In this document: positions 46,746 to 59,052 of the stretch, piece by piece
Position numbering within the stretch: the stretch's first letter is position 1
How the letters are laid out: each line of letters opens with the position of its first letter
Assembly: GCF_025449215.1 (NCBI RefSeq)
Contig: NZ_CP104900.1
Span: 620,001 to 684,000, forward strand
DNA from: Shewanella seohaensis
Lineage (GTDB): Bacteria; Pseudomonadota; Gammaproteobacteria; Enterobacterales; Shewanellaceae
Direction: 5' to 3'
DNA: 64,000 nt
Notes under the pieces: generated by a model
Seen by the model: the letters and a program-made list of their open reading frames with translations, nothing else
The model's database searches: none
Told to the model about the DNA's origin: nothing
Program-made: the position numbers and the translations under genes

Positions 46746-48550
46746 TTAATGGGAGTGATGCAATAGACCTGTCGTGACCATGGCTGTGGTAGCAATGGTT
46801 TGGCAACGAGCCGATTCAATGCAACTTCCAATATTAGCGCTGTTCTGACCGTCAAGCTTATAGACTGTTTTTCCTTCTTTAATCGTTTCTAGTACCTGAA
46901 TATCAGCTAAGGCTTCTGGCGTAATTTGTAGTGGGTTGTCAGACAAAATTACGAAGTCAGCAAGTTTACCAATCTCAATTGAGCCTTTATTTTTTTCCTC
47001 TTTATACTGAGTTGCGGCCCAAATAGTTTGGGATTTTAGGCCTTCCAATAGTGATGCTTTTTGTGCTGGGCCTAACACTCGACCTGTTCTGCTAGTACGG
47101 TTAACCGTTGCTGAGTAAACCCGCATCGAGTTTGGTAATGCTACGGGGGAGTCGTGGTGAGAGGTGTATATCATCCCGATTTCTCGCGCCCAGCCCGTAG
47201 GTGAGATGTCTTGTGCTCGCTCTTTGCCTAATACTGAGTCCATATGCCAATCACCCCAATAAAAGGTGTGCATTGGGAAGAAAGAGGGAAATATGCCAAG
47301 GCGCTTGAAGCTCTCTACCTGATCTTTGCGAGCGGTTTGCGCATGGATAGCGATAAAGCCTCTATCGGGTTTGCCTTGTTTGCTCTCGCTTGCTTCAACT
47401 CCTTTGAGCAGTTGATCGATAGCTGCATCTCCATTGACATGGGTCAGCAATTGCCAACCTTTGCTCTGGGCTAGTGCAATATATTCGGCGGCCTTTTCAT
47501 CGGTCATACTAGGATAGCCTTTATATCCCTGTGCTTGCCCAATGGGTGGTATCAAGTATGGCTTTGTTAACCATGCGGTTTTTCCTTGAGGAGAACCATC
47601 AAGGTTTAATTTGGCTCCGGCGACTCTAAAGCCATTACTGTATTCTGCTGAGTAATAGGGGGAACAATGACATCCTGCGCGGTTTGAATATCGGGATACG
47701 CGGCGACATCAATAGGCAGTTTGCGTTGTTGCGCGAGGTTATACATGGTTTTAACTGCGGAGCTAGAGGCGCGTCCTTCTTGAGCTGTGGTATAGCCAAA
47801 GCTGGCGTAGAGTTTCATTCCAGCGTTAAAGATGGCTTCATTTTCTTGTTCATTTAGTTTGGCAAACAGTGGTAGCAGTGTGCCAAAGAAAGCGGTTTCC
47901 TCTAATACTCCATTGGGTGTTTTCCCGTCTGCTTCGCGGCGAATTTTGCCCCCTTCAGGATCTTTACTGTCAGGATTAAACCCCGCGAGTGCTAATCCCT
48001 TGCTGTTTAAGGTGGCTAAATGACCTGATTGATGAATGATGAGTACGGGTATGTCTTTAGAGACTTGATCCAGTTCTTGGCGGGTTGGATGTCTTTGTTC
48101 AGCCAATTGTGAATCGTCATAACCAAATCCGAGGATGATACCGTGCTGAGCATTTTCGGGTTTCTTCGCCCAAGAGATTAGCATTTGCTGTAGCGATGCA
48201 ATGCTATCAACATTTCCATCCGGGGCTGCGAGCAGATTTGCCGATAGCGCTTGGATCCCTGTATTGAAGACATGGCCATGACCGTCGATAAAACCTGGGA
48301 TCAGCGTTTTACCATTGAGATTGATCACTTGAGTGTTATTGTCTTTGAGTTTTAACAGTTCCGATGCTTTGCCAACGGCAAGGATGCGCCCATTCTTTAC
48401 CGCTAATGCCTCTGCTGTTGGGGCAGAGTCATTCACTGTTATTATGTTGCCGCCCATATAAATTGTTTCGGCATTGGGTTTTGGTGGACTCGATGCTTGT
48501 ACGAATGAGCTCAAGCTTAAACAGACTATGGCTGATGATATCAATTTCAT
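46746..48550 (-). CDS. Exported amidohydrolase, YtcJ-like (one frameshift as read)
   Basis: Starts at 48550 (GGGAG upstream) with a signal peptide ending near VQAS. Metal-dependent hydrolase motifs: LIPGFIDGHGHVFNTG, VAGAKLNLDGSPQGKTAWLTKP (as restored), HVNGDAAIDQ, IAIHAQT, TSHHDSPVALP. The frame breaks at the G-run 47658-47662; one added base yields IVPPYYSAEYSNGFRVAGAKL and a 601-residue protein. It would hydrolyse an amide or imide in the periplasm; substrate unknown. A short Cys-containing tail (CIESARC) ends the protein. Confidence 0.88.
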
Positions 48551-48694
48551 CGAATACTCCCTGTAATAGTGCACATAAACGTTTATAGGCGTTTGATATT
48601 GTAGTCCAATAAACTTCGATGGCTGAGATTGTCGTCATTAAACGGTACTAAAGTATTGCGAAGCTTGTAAACCTGACGCTAGTCTTACGCCAAT

Positions 48695-48724
48695 AAAAAA
48701 GCGCTAACCTAGGTTAGCGCTTTT
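48695..48724. terminator. Terminator of the cyo operon
   Basis: AAAAAAGCGCTAACC and its complement form a perfect hairpin; six As on the left give a U-tract for the minus strand, and TTTT follows on the plus strand. It lies 21 bases past the cyoE stop. Confidence 0.9.
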
Positions 48725-48745
48725 GTTTTTGAATAAAGGTTATGT

Positions 48746-49678
48746 TTATCGCACTAAGGTAAACAGTGGGGTTTGACTGACCGCTTGAAAATCCAGCGCC
48801 ATGGTTACACTGAGTGCTGTGATGGTAATAATTGAAAAACCAAACACTTGTCTGGCCCAACGTGGCATATCCACATCTTGACGATAACCTTTGAGGGCCA
48901 TTGTTAGCCACCAGAGGCTGGTGGCACAGGTCACGGCCATAAAGGCGGTGCCTGTGTAACCTGCGAGTGGCAGCATGGTGCTGACCAAGGCGAACACTGC
49001 GATATAGAGCACTATATGGTGCTTCGCCTTGGCCATCCCTTCGGCGACTGGCAGCACGGGGATCTTCGCGGCTGCATAGTCATTAAAGCGGAAAATCGCG
49101 ATGGCGTAGGAGTGTGGCATCTGCCAGAGGCTGAACATCAGCAATAAAATCACTGCGCCCATATCCATTTGCCCCGTTACGCTGCAATAGCCCACCACGG
49201 GCGGTACAGCGCCCGAAAAGCTGCCGACTAAGGTGCCGTAAACCGAGTTTCGCTTCATATAGAGGCTATAAATCCCGACATAAACGACATAGCCAATAGC
49301 GGCAAACAGCAGAGCTAAGGCATTGGTGAACAAGGCTAAGGTGCCAAATCCAAGTACGCCTAAGGCGATGCCAAACAGCAATACATGGCTTAGGGGAATT
49401 TCGCCCGTGACGGTGACGCGTTTGCAGGTGCGCTGCATTTTGGCGTCAATGTCACGGTCAATACAGTTATTAATCGCACAGCCTGAGGCGACGACTAAGG
49501 ATAATCCCACTAAGCTTGCCAGCATCAAGACCAGATCCACATCGCCCTTAGCGGCCAATAGGAAACCGCCAGCAACGGAAATCAGATTCCCGAAAATGAT
49601 GCCAGGCTTAGTTACCTGTACATACCCTTTGAAGCGTGCTTTCCATTGCGTCGATGTCAATCTAGCTTGTGTGTTCAT
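48746..49678 (-). CDS. cyoE: Protoheme IX farnesyltransferase (heme O synthase)
   Basis: 310 residues, about nine helices. [18 protein letters not shown] is the first Asp-rich prenyl-binding motif; [14 protein letters not shown] the second region. It makes heme O for the cytochrome bo oxidase encoded just upstream. Last gene of cyoABCDE, 13 bases after cyoD. Confidence 0.96.
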   Translation of the reverse strand: MNTQARLTSTQWKARFKGYVQVTKPGIIFGNLISVAGGFLLAAKGDVDLVLMLASLVGLSLVVASGCAINNCIDRDIDAKMQRTCKRVTVTGEIPLSHVLLFGIALGVLGFGTLALFTNALALLFAAIGYVVYVGIYSLYMKRNSVYGTLVGSFSGAVPPVVGYCSVTGQMDMGAVILLLMFSLWQMPHSYAIAIFRFNDYAAAKIPVLPVAEGMAKAKHHIVLYIAVFALVSTMLPLAGYTGTAFMAVTCATSLWWLTMALKGYRQDVDMPRWARQVFGFSIITITALSVTMALDFQAVSQTPLFTLVR

Positions 49679-49691
49679 TTGCTGTGTCTCG

Positions 49692-50033
49692 TTACATCAT
49701 CAAAGCGTTAGCTTCGAGAATGATCCATACCGACAAGCCAACCACCATCACGATGATCAGCGCGGTAAATAGGAAGGAGAAGGTGTTGATCTTGCCTTCC
49801 TTAGAGAAGTCCAAGTGCAGGAAGTACTTAAGGTGTACCAAAATCTGCACCAGTGCCGTAACAACGACGATGGCAAGCGTCGTCGATTGCTCGAAGTGAT
49901 GGGTCATTACCGCCCAGAATGGGATGGCAGTTAACACCACTGACAGCACAAAACCGACTAAGTAGGACTTGATGCTGGCGGCCAGATCGTCTGCGCCATG
50001 GCTATGATCATGCGAATGAGTATGTGCGCCCAT
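49692..50033 (-). CDS. cyoD: Cytochrome o ubiquinol oxidase subunit IV
   Basis: 113 residues from the ATG at 50033, which overlaps the cyoC stop. Three hydrophobic helices ([63 protein letters not shown]). The N-terminus is unusually His-rich ([16 protein letters not shown]), which could bind metal. Confidence 0.94.
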   Translation of the reverse strand: MGAHTHSHDHSHGADDLAASIKSYLVGFVLSVVLTAIPFWAVMTHHFEQSTTLAIVVVTALVQILVHLKYFLHLDFSKEGKINTFSFLFTALIIVMVVGLSVWIILEANALMM

Positions 50034-50653
50034 TACAATGCTCCCAATAAGTACACAACGGTGAATACGCAAATCCACACGATGTCGAGGAAATGCCAGA
50101 ACAAGCTTAAGCAGCTCAGGCGAGTGATGCTGCGGTTGCCTAAGCCCGTTTTGGCGACTTCAATCATCATGATTGCCATCCAAATTAACCCTGCGGTCAC
50201 GTGCAAGCCGTGCATGCCCACTAAGGTGAAGAAAGATGACAGGAAGGCGCTGCGTTGTGGACCGTTGCCATGTTCGATCAGATGATGGAACTCATAGACT
50301 TCCATGCCGATAAACACACAGCCCAGTGCAAAGGTAATGGCTAACCAAGTGAGGGTTGCTGCCTTGTTGTGGCGCTTAGCGAAAATCAAGGCAAAGCCAT
50401 AGGTAATACTACTGAGCAGCAGGGCTGCGGTTTCGATCAGCACAAAGTCCAGTTCGAAAATGTCTTTACCCGAGACACCGCCGTCGGTGTTCATATAGAG
50501 CACGGCGTAGGTGGCGAATACCGAAGCAAACAGGATGCAGTCGGTCATCAGGTAGAGCCAAAAACCAAACAGGGTGTTGCCACCCGTGTCATGGTGCTCG
50601 TGGTGCTCCTCGGCGTGAGCAACTTCTAAATCAGCTGGGATTGCAACACTCAT
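50033..50653 (-). CDS. cyoC: Cytochrome o ubiquinol oxidase subunit III
   Basis: 206 residues with five helices, [24 protein letters not shown] at the start and [12 protein letters not shown] in the middle as in CyoC. Its cytoplasmic N-terminus is His-rich ([11 protein letters not shown]). The start lies one base from the cyoB stop. Confidence 0.95.
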   Translation of the reverse strand: MSVAIPADLEVAHAEEHHEHHDTGGNTLFGFWLYLMTDCILFASVFATYAVLYMNTDGGVSGKDIFELDFVLIETAALLLSSITYGFALIFAKRHNKAATLTWLAITFALGCVFIGMEVYEFHHLIEHGNGPQRSAFLSSFFTLVGMHGLHVTAGLIWMAIMMIEVAKTGLGNRSITRLSCLSLFWHFLDIVWICVFTVVYLLGAL

Positions 50654-50654
50654 A

Positions 50655-52634
50655 TCAGCCCCTTACTACATTGTTTAAGTGAGCATTTTCAATGCGTGCC
50701 ACTTCATCGGGTTGAACGTAATAGTCGACATCGTTGTTATAAGCACGGAATAAGAACACGATAAACGCGCCCACCATGCCCACAATCGCGAGCCACAGAA
50801 TGTGCCAAATCGCAGCAAAACCAGCGGCAGTAATGCCCAGCGCCATTAAGATACCGCTCGGGGTATTTTTCGGCATATGGATTGGTTGATAGTGTTTGAG
50901 GCGTTGATACGCTGTGCCTTTTTCTTTGGCATCGGTAAAGGCATCAATATCAGACACTTGTGGCAACTTAGCAAAGTTGTAGAACTGTGGTGGTGATGCG
51001 GTTGACCATTCCAGCGTGTGGCCATTCCATGGGTCGCCCGTGGTGTCACGGTTTTGGTCGCGGTCACGGATACTCACGTACAGTTGCACGAATTGCAGAA
51101 TGATACCGACCATGATGATGCAAGCACCCACGGCAGCGATATAGATCCACATGTTCCATGCTGGGTTATCAATGTGGTTTATACGGCGAGTCATACCCAT
51201 AAAACCGAGTACATACAGCGGCATAAAGGCCACATAGAAACCAATCTGCCAGCACCAGAATGACGCTTTACCTAAACGCTCATTTAAGTGGAAACCCGTC
51301 GCTTTCGGGAACCAGTAAGCAAAACCGGCTAAGTAACCGAACACGGCACCACCGATAATGGTGTTATGGAAGTGAGCGATCAGGAACAAGCTGTTGTGCA
51401 GTACGTAGTCGGCGCCAGGTACGGCCAATAATACGCCCGTCATACCACCAATGGTGAAAGTCACCATAAAGCCTAAGGTCCACAGCACTGGCACTGTTAA
51501 GCGCAGGCGACCGCGGTAAATGGTGAACAACCAGTTAAACAGTTTTACCCCAGTCGGGACCGCAATCACCATGGTCATCACGCCGAAGAAGGCGTTGACG
51601 TTGGCGCTAGAGCCCATGGTAAAGAAGTGGTGTAACCACACGATAAAACCGAGGATCGAAATCGCGCCACTGGCCCATACCATTGAGGAATAGCCGAACA
51701 GACGCTTAGAGGTAAAGGTTGAAATCACATCCGAGAAGATACCGAACGCAGGTAAAATCAGGATGTACACTTCAGGGTGACCCCAAGCCCAGAACAGGTT
51801 GATATACATCATGGCGTTACCACCACCATCATTGGTGAAGAAGTGGAAACCCATGTAGCGATCGAGTGTTAACAGCGCTAAAACCGCGGTCAGGATCGGG
51901 AACGACGCCACGATCAGGATGTTGGCCCAAGTACAAGTCCAAGTGAAGATAGGCATTTGCATCAGCTTCATGCCTGGAGCGCGCATCTTAAGCACAGTCG
52001 CGATAAAGTTGACCCCAGTTAAGGTTGTCCCTATCCCCGAAATCTGCAGCGCCCAGATATAGTAATCGACCCCGACGCCCGGACTGTAAGCCAGCTCAGA
52101 CAACGGCGGGTAAGCCACCCAACCGGTACGGGCGAATTCACCTAAACCTAATGAAATATTGATCAGCACGGCACCAGACGCGGTTAACCAGAAGCTGAGG
52201 TTGTTCAAGAAGGGGAAGGCAACGTCGCGGGCACCGATTTGCAGTGGCAGCACTAAGTTCATTAGACCGATCATAAATGGCATCGCCATAAAGATAATCA
52301 TGATCACGCCGTGGGCAGTGAAGATTTGGTCGTAATGTTCAGGCGGCAGATAACCTGCGGCGCCATTGGTGGCCAGTGCCTGTTGAGTACGCATCATGAT
52401 AGCGTCGGAAAAACCGCGGATCAGCATGATGAAGGCAAGCACTATGTACATGATACCGAGGCGTTTATGGTCAACCGAAGTTAACCAGTCGTGCCAAAGC
52501 ACGCCCCATTTTTTGTGTTTAGTGATCAAGGCTGCGACGTACAGGCCTATCACGGCAACAACCGCAAGGGTCACCATGATGATAGGCTCATGATACGGGA
52601 TCGCATCTAAGCTTAATTTACCGAGAAAAGACAT
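50655..52634 (-). CDS. cyoB: Cytochrome o ubiquinol oxidase subunit I
   Basis: 659 residues, the catalytic heme-copper subunit. [15 protein letters not shown] carries the copper ligand and cross-linked His/Tyr region, LHHFFTMG the other two copper His residues, and HFHNTIIGG the heme ligand region. It reduces oxygen to water with quinol electrons and pumps protons. Confidence 0.97.
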   Translation of the reverse strand: MSFLGKLSLDAIPYHEPIIMVTLAVVAVIGLYVAALITKHKKWGVLWHDWLTSVDHKRLGIMYIVLAFIMLIRGFSDAIMMRTQQALATNGAAGYLPPEHYDQIFTAHGVIMIIFMAMPFMIGLMNLVLPLQIGARDVAFPFLNNLSFWLTASGAVLINISLGLGEFARTGWVAYPPLSELAYSPGVGVDYYIWALQISGIGTTLTGVNFIATVLKMRAPGMKLMQMPIFTWTCTWANILIVASFPILTAVLALLTLDRYMGFHFFTNDGGGNAMMYINLFWAWGHPEVYILILPAFGIFSDVISTFTSKRLFGYSSMVWASGAISILGFIVWLHHFFTMGSSANVNAFFGVMTMVIAVPTGVKLFNWLFTIYRGRLRLTVPVLWTLGFMVTFTIGGMTGVLLAVPGADYVLHNSLFLIAHFHNTIIGGAVFGYLAGFAYWFPKATGFHLNERLGKASFWCWQIGFYVAFMPLYVLGFMGMTRRINHIDNPAWNMWIYIAAVGACIIMVGIILQFVQLYVSIRDRDQNRDTTGDPWNGHTLEWSTASPPQFYNFAKLPQVSDIDAFTDAKEKGTAYQRLKHYQPIHMPKNTPSGILMALGITAAGFAAIWHILWLAIVGMVGAFIVFLFRAYNNDVDYYVQPDEVARIENAHLNNVVRG

Positions 52635-52636
52635 GA

Positions 52637-53674
52637 TTACTCCGCCTCCACTTGGTGAGTGGATGAGTGTTCTGTTGATGAAGTGTCAGAATGGGTTGAG
52701 CTTTCCATGTCGGCCATCTTCTGTTCGCTCGCCATATGCGCCATATGCGCCATATCGTGGTGCATGCCAGCCATATTGTGGTCGGCACTCATGTGTTCCA
52801 TACCTTCATGGCCTGCCATGTTCTCATTTGAGTCCATGTGCATGTATTGCATAACGATTTGATCGAACATGCCGTGACTAACTGAGCCAAAGTATTCCAC
52901 AGGATTGTTTTCACTCTTCTGTGCTAAGGCTTGGTAAGTCGCAGAGTCTAAGGTCTTAGTCGCCTGTTGTTTTGCCTTGGCTACCCAAGCATCGAAGTCG
53001 GCCGCCGTTGGCGTGGCAATGGCTTTAAACTTCATGCCCGCAAAACCTGCGCCGCTATAGTTAGCGGAAATACCGTCATAGGTACCGGGTTCGTTGGCAA
53101 TCAGGTGCAACTTAGTCGTCATCCCAGCCATTGAGTAGATTTGGCTACCTAACTGCGGGATAAAGAAAGAGTTCATTGCGGTATCAGAGGTGATCTTAAA
53201 GTTCACTGGTACGTTCGCAGGGAAAGCCAGTTCGTTTACCGATGCAACACCTTGTTCTGGATAGATAAACAACCATTTCCAGTCCATAGAAACCACTTCA
53301 ACCGTAATTGGCTTGGCCTCGTGTTCGAGTGGTTTATAAGGGTCGAGATCATGGGTTGAACCCCAGGTAATCACGCCCAAAATCACAACGATCACAATAG
53401 GCACAATCCAAACCACGGTTTCAATCGCGCTTGAATGGGACCATTTTGGGGCGTAAACCTCATGATCTCGGCCATCGCGGTATTTCCATGCGAAGAACAA
53501 AGTCATGAAGATCACGGGAATAACCACAATCAGCATGAGTAGGGTAGCGATGATGATCAGGTGCTTTTCATCGACACCGATCTGGCCCTTGGGATCCAAT
53601 ACGCCGCCATCACAGCCTGCGAGCATCAGGGCTATCGCCGCGAATGCTACTTTACTTAAATTTCGAATTAACAA
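52637..53674 (-). CDS. cyoA: Cytochrome o ubiquinol oxidase subunit II with His/Met-rich tail
   Basis: 345 residues: lipoprotein signal (lipobox LAGC), two helices and a cupredoxin-like periplasmic domain ([30 protein letters not shown]). No CuA ligands are expected or seen, as is normal for quinol oxidases. The last 70 or so residues (encoded about 52637-52860) are an extension crowded with His and Met ([17 protein letters not shown], for example), beyond the usual CyoA end. It could bind copper for delivery to subunit I (inference). First gene of the operon. Confidence 0.95.
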   Translation of the reverse strand: MLIRNLSKVAFAAIALMLAGCDGGVLDPKGQIGVDEKHLIIIATLLMLIVVIPVIFMTLFFAWKYRDGRDHEVYAPKWSHSSAIETVVWIVPIVIVVILGVITWGSTHDLDPYKPLEHEAKPITVEVVSMDWKWLFIYPEQGVASVNELAFPANVPVNFKITSDTAMNSFFIPQLGSQIYSMAGMTTKLHLIANEPGTYDGISANYSGAGFAGMKFKAIATPTAADFDAWVAKAKQQATKTLDSATYQALAQKSENNPVEYFGSVSHGMFDQIVMQYMHMDSNENMAGHEGMEHMSADHNMAGMHHDMAHMAHMASEQKMADMESSTHSDTSSTEHSSTHQVEAE

Positions 53675-53863
53675 AGGAAGATTCCTCTAACCCTAAGGTT
53701 TACAACTCTGCCCAGAGAGATTGGCAGTAGCATTGAGCGGCGTTATCCGAAGGCAAATCCGAAAGTGGCTCGAGCGCGGCACAAAAAATGCCTGCCACCC
53801 CAATGCAAGATTGAGGATCGACTTTCAGCGCTTAATGCTAAATTTGAATTTTAAAACAGAGAG

Positions 53864-54184
53864 TTACAATGGTGGGGCGCGACAACCGTGCGCAAGGTGC
53901 TCGAGGGATTTTAGCCTTGGGGGTGCTAAAAACTGGGCAGCATTAGTTAAATCTAAGCTGTTGAAACACTTGAAGCCATTGTCGAACAGATTCCACAATT
54001 GCTTAATAATCTGGGGATTGAGCAGCAAAATGCTCAGCAGCGTGGCGCTGAAAAACTCGATTAAAAATCCATCGCTCAGGGTGATTAACTCACCTATGTC
54101 GATGCAGCCGCCGACCATCACCGACACTAAGTCAGCAGCGGGCAGCACAAACAGTAACCCAAAAAGCAGGGCTAAGTTTGTCAT
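53864..54184 (-). CDS. Possible small membrane protein upstream of cyoA
   Basis: About 106 residues from an ATG at 54184. The first 65 residues make two or three plausible hydrophobic helices (LALLFGLLFVLPAADLVSVMV, FLIEFFSATLLSILLL), followed by a polar tail. No good ribosome site precedes it and the opposite strand also has a long frame, so coding status is uncertain. It reads toward cyoA, 189 bases away. Confidence 0.35.
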   Translation of the reverse strand: MTNLALLFGLLFVLPAADLVSVMVGGCIDIGELITLSDGFLIEFFSATLLSILLLNPQIIKQLWNLFDNGFKCFNSLDLTNAAQFLAPPRLKSLEHLAHGCRAPPL

Positions 54185-54257
54185 ACTGAAGTGGGAGAAC
54201 CTCGCTACGAGATTCAATCCTTCAGCGATAAATTGGCTGAGTGCGAATTTCAATTAA

Positions 54258-54792
54258 CAGGTCCGGCTGAACGAGAGGAAATTGTTGGCTGAATAAAAAT
54301 TCAAGCTGCAACTTTTTTGTGCGGGCGGGAGGATAACAAGAAGCGGGGATTGATTGAAAGTGGATCCCAGGCTCAAAACGGCTTTTGCATTAAAAAAACC
54401 TTAATTAAAACCATAATAAAACAAATAATTAACAAAATTAACTGAATTTATACTCATTACACTCGCAAAAAATAGGGTTAATGTGAGCTGTGTCAGAAAA
54501 CGCCTTGGGTTAAATGTAAACAATTTGAGCTGGAAAAATCACCTAAACTCGCTGCGCTTTCGCCCCTTTTCACGGAATTATCTTTATCGCATTGATGCGG
54601 GATAACCTCCTCACTCGTTAATGCCCATCCTTTGGCTGCGCTTAAGATTTGGCGTGAGTCTAGCAGATTTCGCTATAGCAAACCGACCGTTAATGAAGCG
54701 TTTACGCTGGCGACCGATAACAGAATTGATGATTAGCTTTTACTAAGCTTGAGATTGATTTGTAGATTAAGGCATTATGTGACCTATCTGAG
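54258..54792. other. AT-rich intergenic region upstream of the MASE1-GGDEF-EAL gene
   Basis: About 535 bases with no credible gene. Long A/T stretches near 54395-54480 could hold promoters for either side. A weak hairpin near 54583-54605 (ATCGCAT/ATGCGGGAT) has no U-tract. Nothing else recognised. Confidence 0.45.
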
Positions 54793-57700
54793 TTGCGGCT
54801 TAGTAATAAAAAGGGATTGGATATCAAAGCATTTGCTCACTACCTTAAGGTCAATCTACTCGTTGCCTTGGCTTACTTTGTCGTTGGCAAAATCGGTTTG
54901 TTGATTGCCTTACCTCCCGGTTATTCGGCTGCCATTTGGCCTGCGGCGGGTATTGCCATTGCCTCCTGCCTGATATGGAGCAAGTATTCGCCCTGGTTTG
55001 GTATCTTGGTCGGCTCTTGGCTGATTAACATCAATATCGGTGGTGAGATCCATCTCGGTTGGCTGCCCTTAGTGATTGCTGCGGCATCGAGTTTACAGGC
55101 CTATGTTTCTGCCAATGTGATCCGCCGTATCGACCCCTTAGTGACCTTAGATAGACCCAACACTGTCATTAAGTCCTGCCTCAGCCTCTCGTTAACCTGC
55201 ATGATTGCCACCCTCTTTGGTAATGCCGCCCTGGCCGCCCATGGCACCATTCCCATAAAGGATGTCTTTGGCAGTACGATCAATTGGTGGCTTGGGGACT
55301 TACTCGGAGCGGTGATCTTCATTCCGCTGACGATGTTGCTCTTCGATCAGCGCTCCATTTGGCGCTCAAGGCGGATTCAGACAGGGTTGCCACTGTTTGT
55401 CGGCTTTTTATTCTGTGTCGGCATTTATTACTACTCGGATATGAACCAGCGGCAGCAGCTGCAGGATAAATTTCAAATTCAGTCCAATGCCATTATTAGC
55501 AATGTTGAAAGTTTTCAGGTGTCGAATCTTCAGCAAGTGATTGCGCTCGCGAGTTTATTCGATAATAGCGAGCAGGTGTCTCAGGATGAATTTATCCAGT
55601 TTGGTAAGCGCAACCAACTGCAATTAGATGGGTTTCGGGCTTGGGCTTGGTCACCACTGATTGCCGCGACCGATAAAGACAGTTTCGAGGCCGCCACCCG
55701 CGTCGAGATTGGCGAATCATACCGCATTCGATACTTAGCCAATGGGCGACCCAATCCCGACGGTTGGTTAGTGCCGATTAAGTTTGTGCAACCGATAAAC
55801 ACTAGCCGTGCCGCCTTGGGTATTGACCTTAATGGCGAACCGACACGTGCGGCGGCGATTGCCAAAGTCCGCGCCACACTGTCACCTGTCATGACCGGAA
55901 AAATTCAACTGGCGGAGGATCCAAATGGGCCGGGCGGGACGCTGTTTATTGCCCCCGTCTTCGACCGTTTAGGCAATATCGAGGGCTTTTGCTCGGCGGT
56001 GATCGACCTGCAATCGATTATCAATGCGGTGGAGCAGGTCAAAGGCTTGCACTGGCGACTAACGGACATGAGTGCTGGCGGAGCCTTACTCTACGCCAAT
56101 AGCCAGAAGACCTTCCCCCAGTTTCAGGGGAACATACAAAGCGACAAGATGGGCCAGTATTATCAGGCCAACTTAATGCTGGCCGATAGGCATTGGCATA
56201 TCGTTATCTACGAGTCTTATTCCGAGCTGATGGGCGAAACCTTTAGCCTGTCGCTGCTGATGCTACTGCTGGCGTTTATCACCTGCGCGGTTGTCGGCGG
56301 TATGACCTTAGTGTCTTCTGGGGAGCGGCACCGCATCGCCGAAAAGGTGGCGGAAAAAACCATGGCACTCTCGAAGGAGATCGCCCGTAGCCAAACCTTC
56401 CAAGCGACCTTGATCGAGAGTGAGCAAAGGTATCGCACCCTGTTCGATAAGGCGCCTGTGGGCCACGCGTTAAAACGGCTAGAGGACGGGCAGTTTGTCG
56501 CCATCAACCAAGCCTTTATGGATATTACCGGTTATACCCTCGAAGAGTTGCAGACACTCGATCCTTGGGAGCTTACGCCCATCCGTTATCGGGTGAGTGA
56601 AACCGAGCAGCTCGAGCGCCTCAAGCAGACTCGCCGTTACGGCCCCTACCAGAAGCATTATCGCCATAAGGGGGGCAAATGGTGGCCGTGAGGTTAAATG
56701 GCTCCTTGGTTACCGCAGCTAACGGCGAGCAACTTATCCTGTTTATTGTGGAGGACATTACCGAGCAGGAGCGCACCGTGGCTAGGGTTAACCTGCTGGC
56801 TCAGGTATTCCAGCAAAGCGGTGAAGGCATCACCATCATGGACGCGAATGACATTATCGTGGATGTGAATAGTGCTTTTACCCAAATTACTGGTTACACC
56901 CGAGATGAGATCATCGGCAAAAACTGCCGCTTCCTCGAGGCCGAGCGGACCGACCGTAGCAATGATGCTAGAGTGCGAGCCGCCCTCGAACAGACCGGAT
57001 TCTGGCAGGGTGAGGTGTGGGACAGACACAAAGAGGGATTTGATTTCCCTAAATGGTTGATGATGTCTGTCGTGCGGGATGAGACGGGGTCTGTCAGCCA
57101 TTATATCGGTAGTTTTACCGATATCAGCGAACGCAAAGTCAACGAGGAGCGCATTCACTTCCTCGCGCACCACGATTCCTTGACTCTGCTGCCGAATCGC
57201 TTGAGTCTGCAATCGCGGTTAGAGACAGTTTTCAAAGAAGCCTTTGTCAGTCAGACCCAGATTGCCGTGATGTTTATCGATATGGATCACTTCAAAAATA
57301 TCAACGACACCTTGGGACACCATGTCGGCGATATGCTGCTGCTCGAAGTGGCGCGGCGGCTGAAGAGTATTGTGAGCAGCGATGATATTGTCGCGCGCTT
57401 GGGCGGCGATGAGTTCGTGGTGGTGTTGTCCGATACGGACCATGACGAGGTGGCTAAGGTGGCAGAAGCCCTACGCAGTGGTTTGAATCAAACCTATACC
57501 ATAGATAACAAGCCGCTGCATTCATCACCCAGCATAGGCATTAGCCTGTTCCCAACCGATGGTGACAGTGTTGAGGCGCTCATGAAAAATGCTGATATGG
57601 CCATGTACCGTGCCAAAGCGGCGGGGCGCAACAACTATCAGTTTTTCACCGCCGCCATGAACACCTTAGTGACCGAGCGCCAACAAATCGAAACCGGACT

Positions 57701-58445
57701 CAGGCAGGCCATTGCCCGTGATGAGCTGCGGCTGCACTATCAGCCGCAAATCGATATCAATACCGGGCAAATGGTCGGCGTCGAGGCGCTGATCCGTTGG
57801 CAACACCCCGAATTGGGCCTGGTGGCTCCCGATCGCTTTATCCCTATCGCCGAAGAGATCGATATGATTATTCCCATCGGCCAATGGGTGTTAGAGCAGG
57901 CGTTGGCGCAGCTAGCCGAGTGGCGTGAGAAGGGCGCCAAACGGCTTCGGATGGCGGTCAATCTCTCGGCCCATCAATTGCGTAAGGACACTATCGTTGT
58001 CGATATCATCAACGTGCTTGCCAAGCATAAGTTGCCCAAAGGGGCGCTCGAGCTTGAAATCACCGAGAGCGTGGCCATGCAGTATCCCGAGCAAAATGCC
58101 AAGTTACTGGCCGAGTTGCGTCAACATGGGATCGAATTGGCGATTGATGACTTTGGCACGGGCTACTCGTCACTCTCTTACTTGAAGTTATTGCCCTTAG
58201 ACAGACTCAAGTTAGACCGCTCTTTTGTGAAGGATATCGAAAGTGATCCGAACGATGCCGCCATCAGCGCGGCAACGATTTCAATGGCACATGAGTTGGG
58301 GCTGACCGTCGTGGCCGAAGGGGTCGAGAATGAGGCGCAACTGGTGCTGCTATCGGGCATGGGCTGCGATTTAGTGCAGGGTTATTACTTCAGTAAACCC
58401 TTGGCGGCCGAAGAGTGTTCGCGTTTTATCGAGCGCAATTTTTAA
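54793..58445 (+). CDS. MASE1-CHASE-PAS-PAS-GGDEF-EAL protein (one frameshift as read)
   Basis: About 1217 residues after restoration. N-terminal MASE1-like membrane domain (ALPPGYSAAIWPAAGIAIA, about residues 15-215), a periplasmic CHASE-like domain (about 235-470), a helix, two PAS domains, then GGDEF (RLGGDEFVVVL intact) and EAL (GVEALIRW, EITESVAM, DDFGTGYSSLSYLK, AEGVENEAQ intact). The frame breaks at the G-run 56670-56675 inside the first PAS; one added base gives HKGGQMVAVRLNGSLVTA. It may both make and degrade c-di-GMP. The TTG start at 54793 is the only convenient one and is uncertain. Confidence 0.88.
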
Positions 58446-58520
58446 GCCGTTTTTTATCCATTTAGAACTATACTTGGCTAAATCCGGCGATGGAAAGATG
58501 GATAAACTAAGGACGGCTTT

Positions 58521-58997
58521 ATGCAAGTTATCTTCACCAAAGGTTCGAAGCGTTATGGTCAATTACGTTGCGTGCGCATGGATGGCAGTGCAACCCAAAC
58601 ACAAATGCCCGAGCAGGGCATAGCTCCCCATGACATGATCCATTATGTCGTTGAAAAACGACTGCATATTCAGGGCGCATTTTTCGCCCAAGTGCGCGCA
58701 GGCGCCGATATCAGCTTTTCCCTTGAGCACAACGAAGCCTCCTTAGCCGTCGCGGATAAAACCTTAATTTGGCAAACCGAGTCGATTGTCGAAGCCCTAC
58801 AATCTTTGCTGTGGTCAGCCGATACGCCGACCTATGCCGGGTTTTTATACCTGCTAGAGCAAAGCTGTAGCAACCGTAAACTGGCGCTGCCAGAGGTATC
58901 TCAAGCGGACTTTGAACATATTATCAATGAGATAATGGAGCTGACCCTCGAATGGCAGGGCATGGGTGAAGGCCAGTCCTTGACCCTCAAGTTTTAG
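58521..58997 (+). CDS. Conserved-looking hypothetical protein
   Basis: 158 residues from an ATG with AAGGACGG upstream. Soluble, mixed alpha/beta, no signal peptide; starts MQVIFTKGSKRYGQLRCVR and ends with an acidic helix and a SLTLKF strand. 75 bases after the GGDEF-EAL gene on the same strand and closed by a strong terminator, so possibly co-transcribed with it. I do not recognise the family. Confidence 0.75.
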   Translation: MQVIFTKGSKRYGQLRCVRMDGSATQTQMPEQGIAPHDMIHYVVEKRLHIQGAFFAQVRAGADISFSLEHNEASLAVADKTLIWQTESIVEALQSLLWSADTPTYAGFLYLLEQSCSNRKLALPEVSQADFEHIINEIMELTLEWQGMGEGQSLTLKF

Positions 58998-59013
58998 CTA
59001 TTTGAACATAAAG

Positions 59014-59039
59014 AAAGAGCGCGAATATTCGCGCTCTTT
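59014..59039. terminator. Perfectly palindromic bidirectional terminator
   Basis: AAAGAGCGCGAATATTCGCG and complement form a 26-base perfect palindrome with As and Ts at the ends, between convergent genes ending at 58997 and 59053. Confidence 0.9.
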
Positions 59040-59052
59040 TTATTGGTTGAGA

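Noticed and set aside
53721..54257. 178-codon plus-strand open frame upstream of the MASE1 gene
   Set aside because: Opposes the cyo direction, lacks a ribosome site and its composition looks like a shadow of the other strand.
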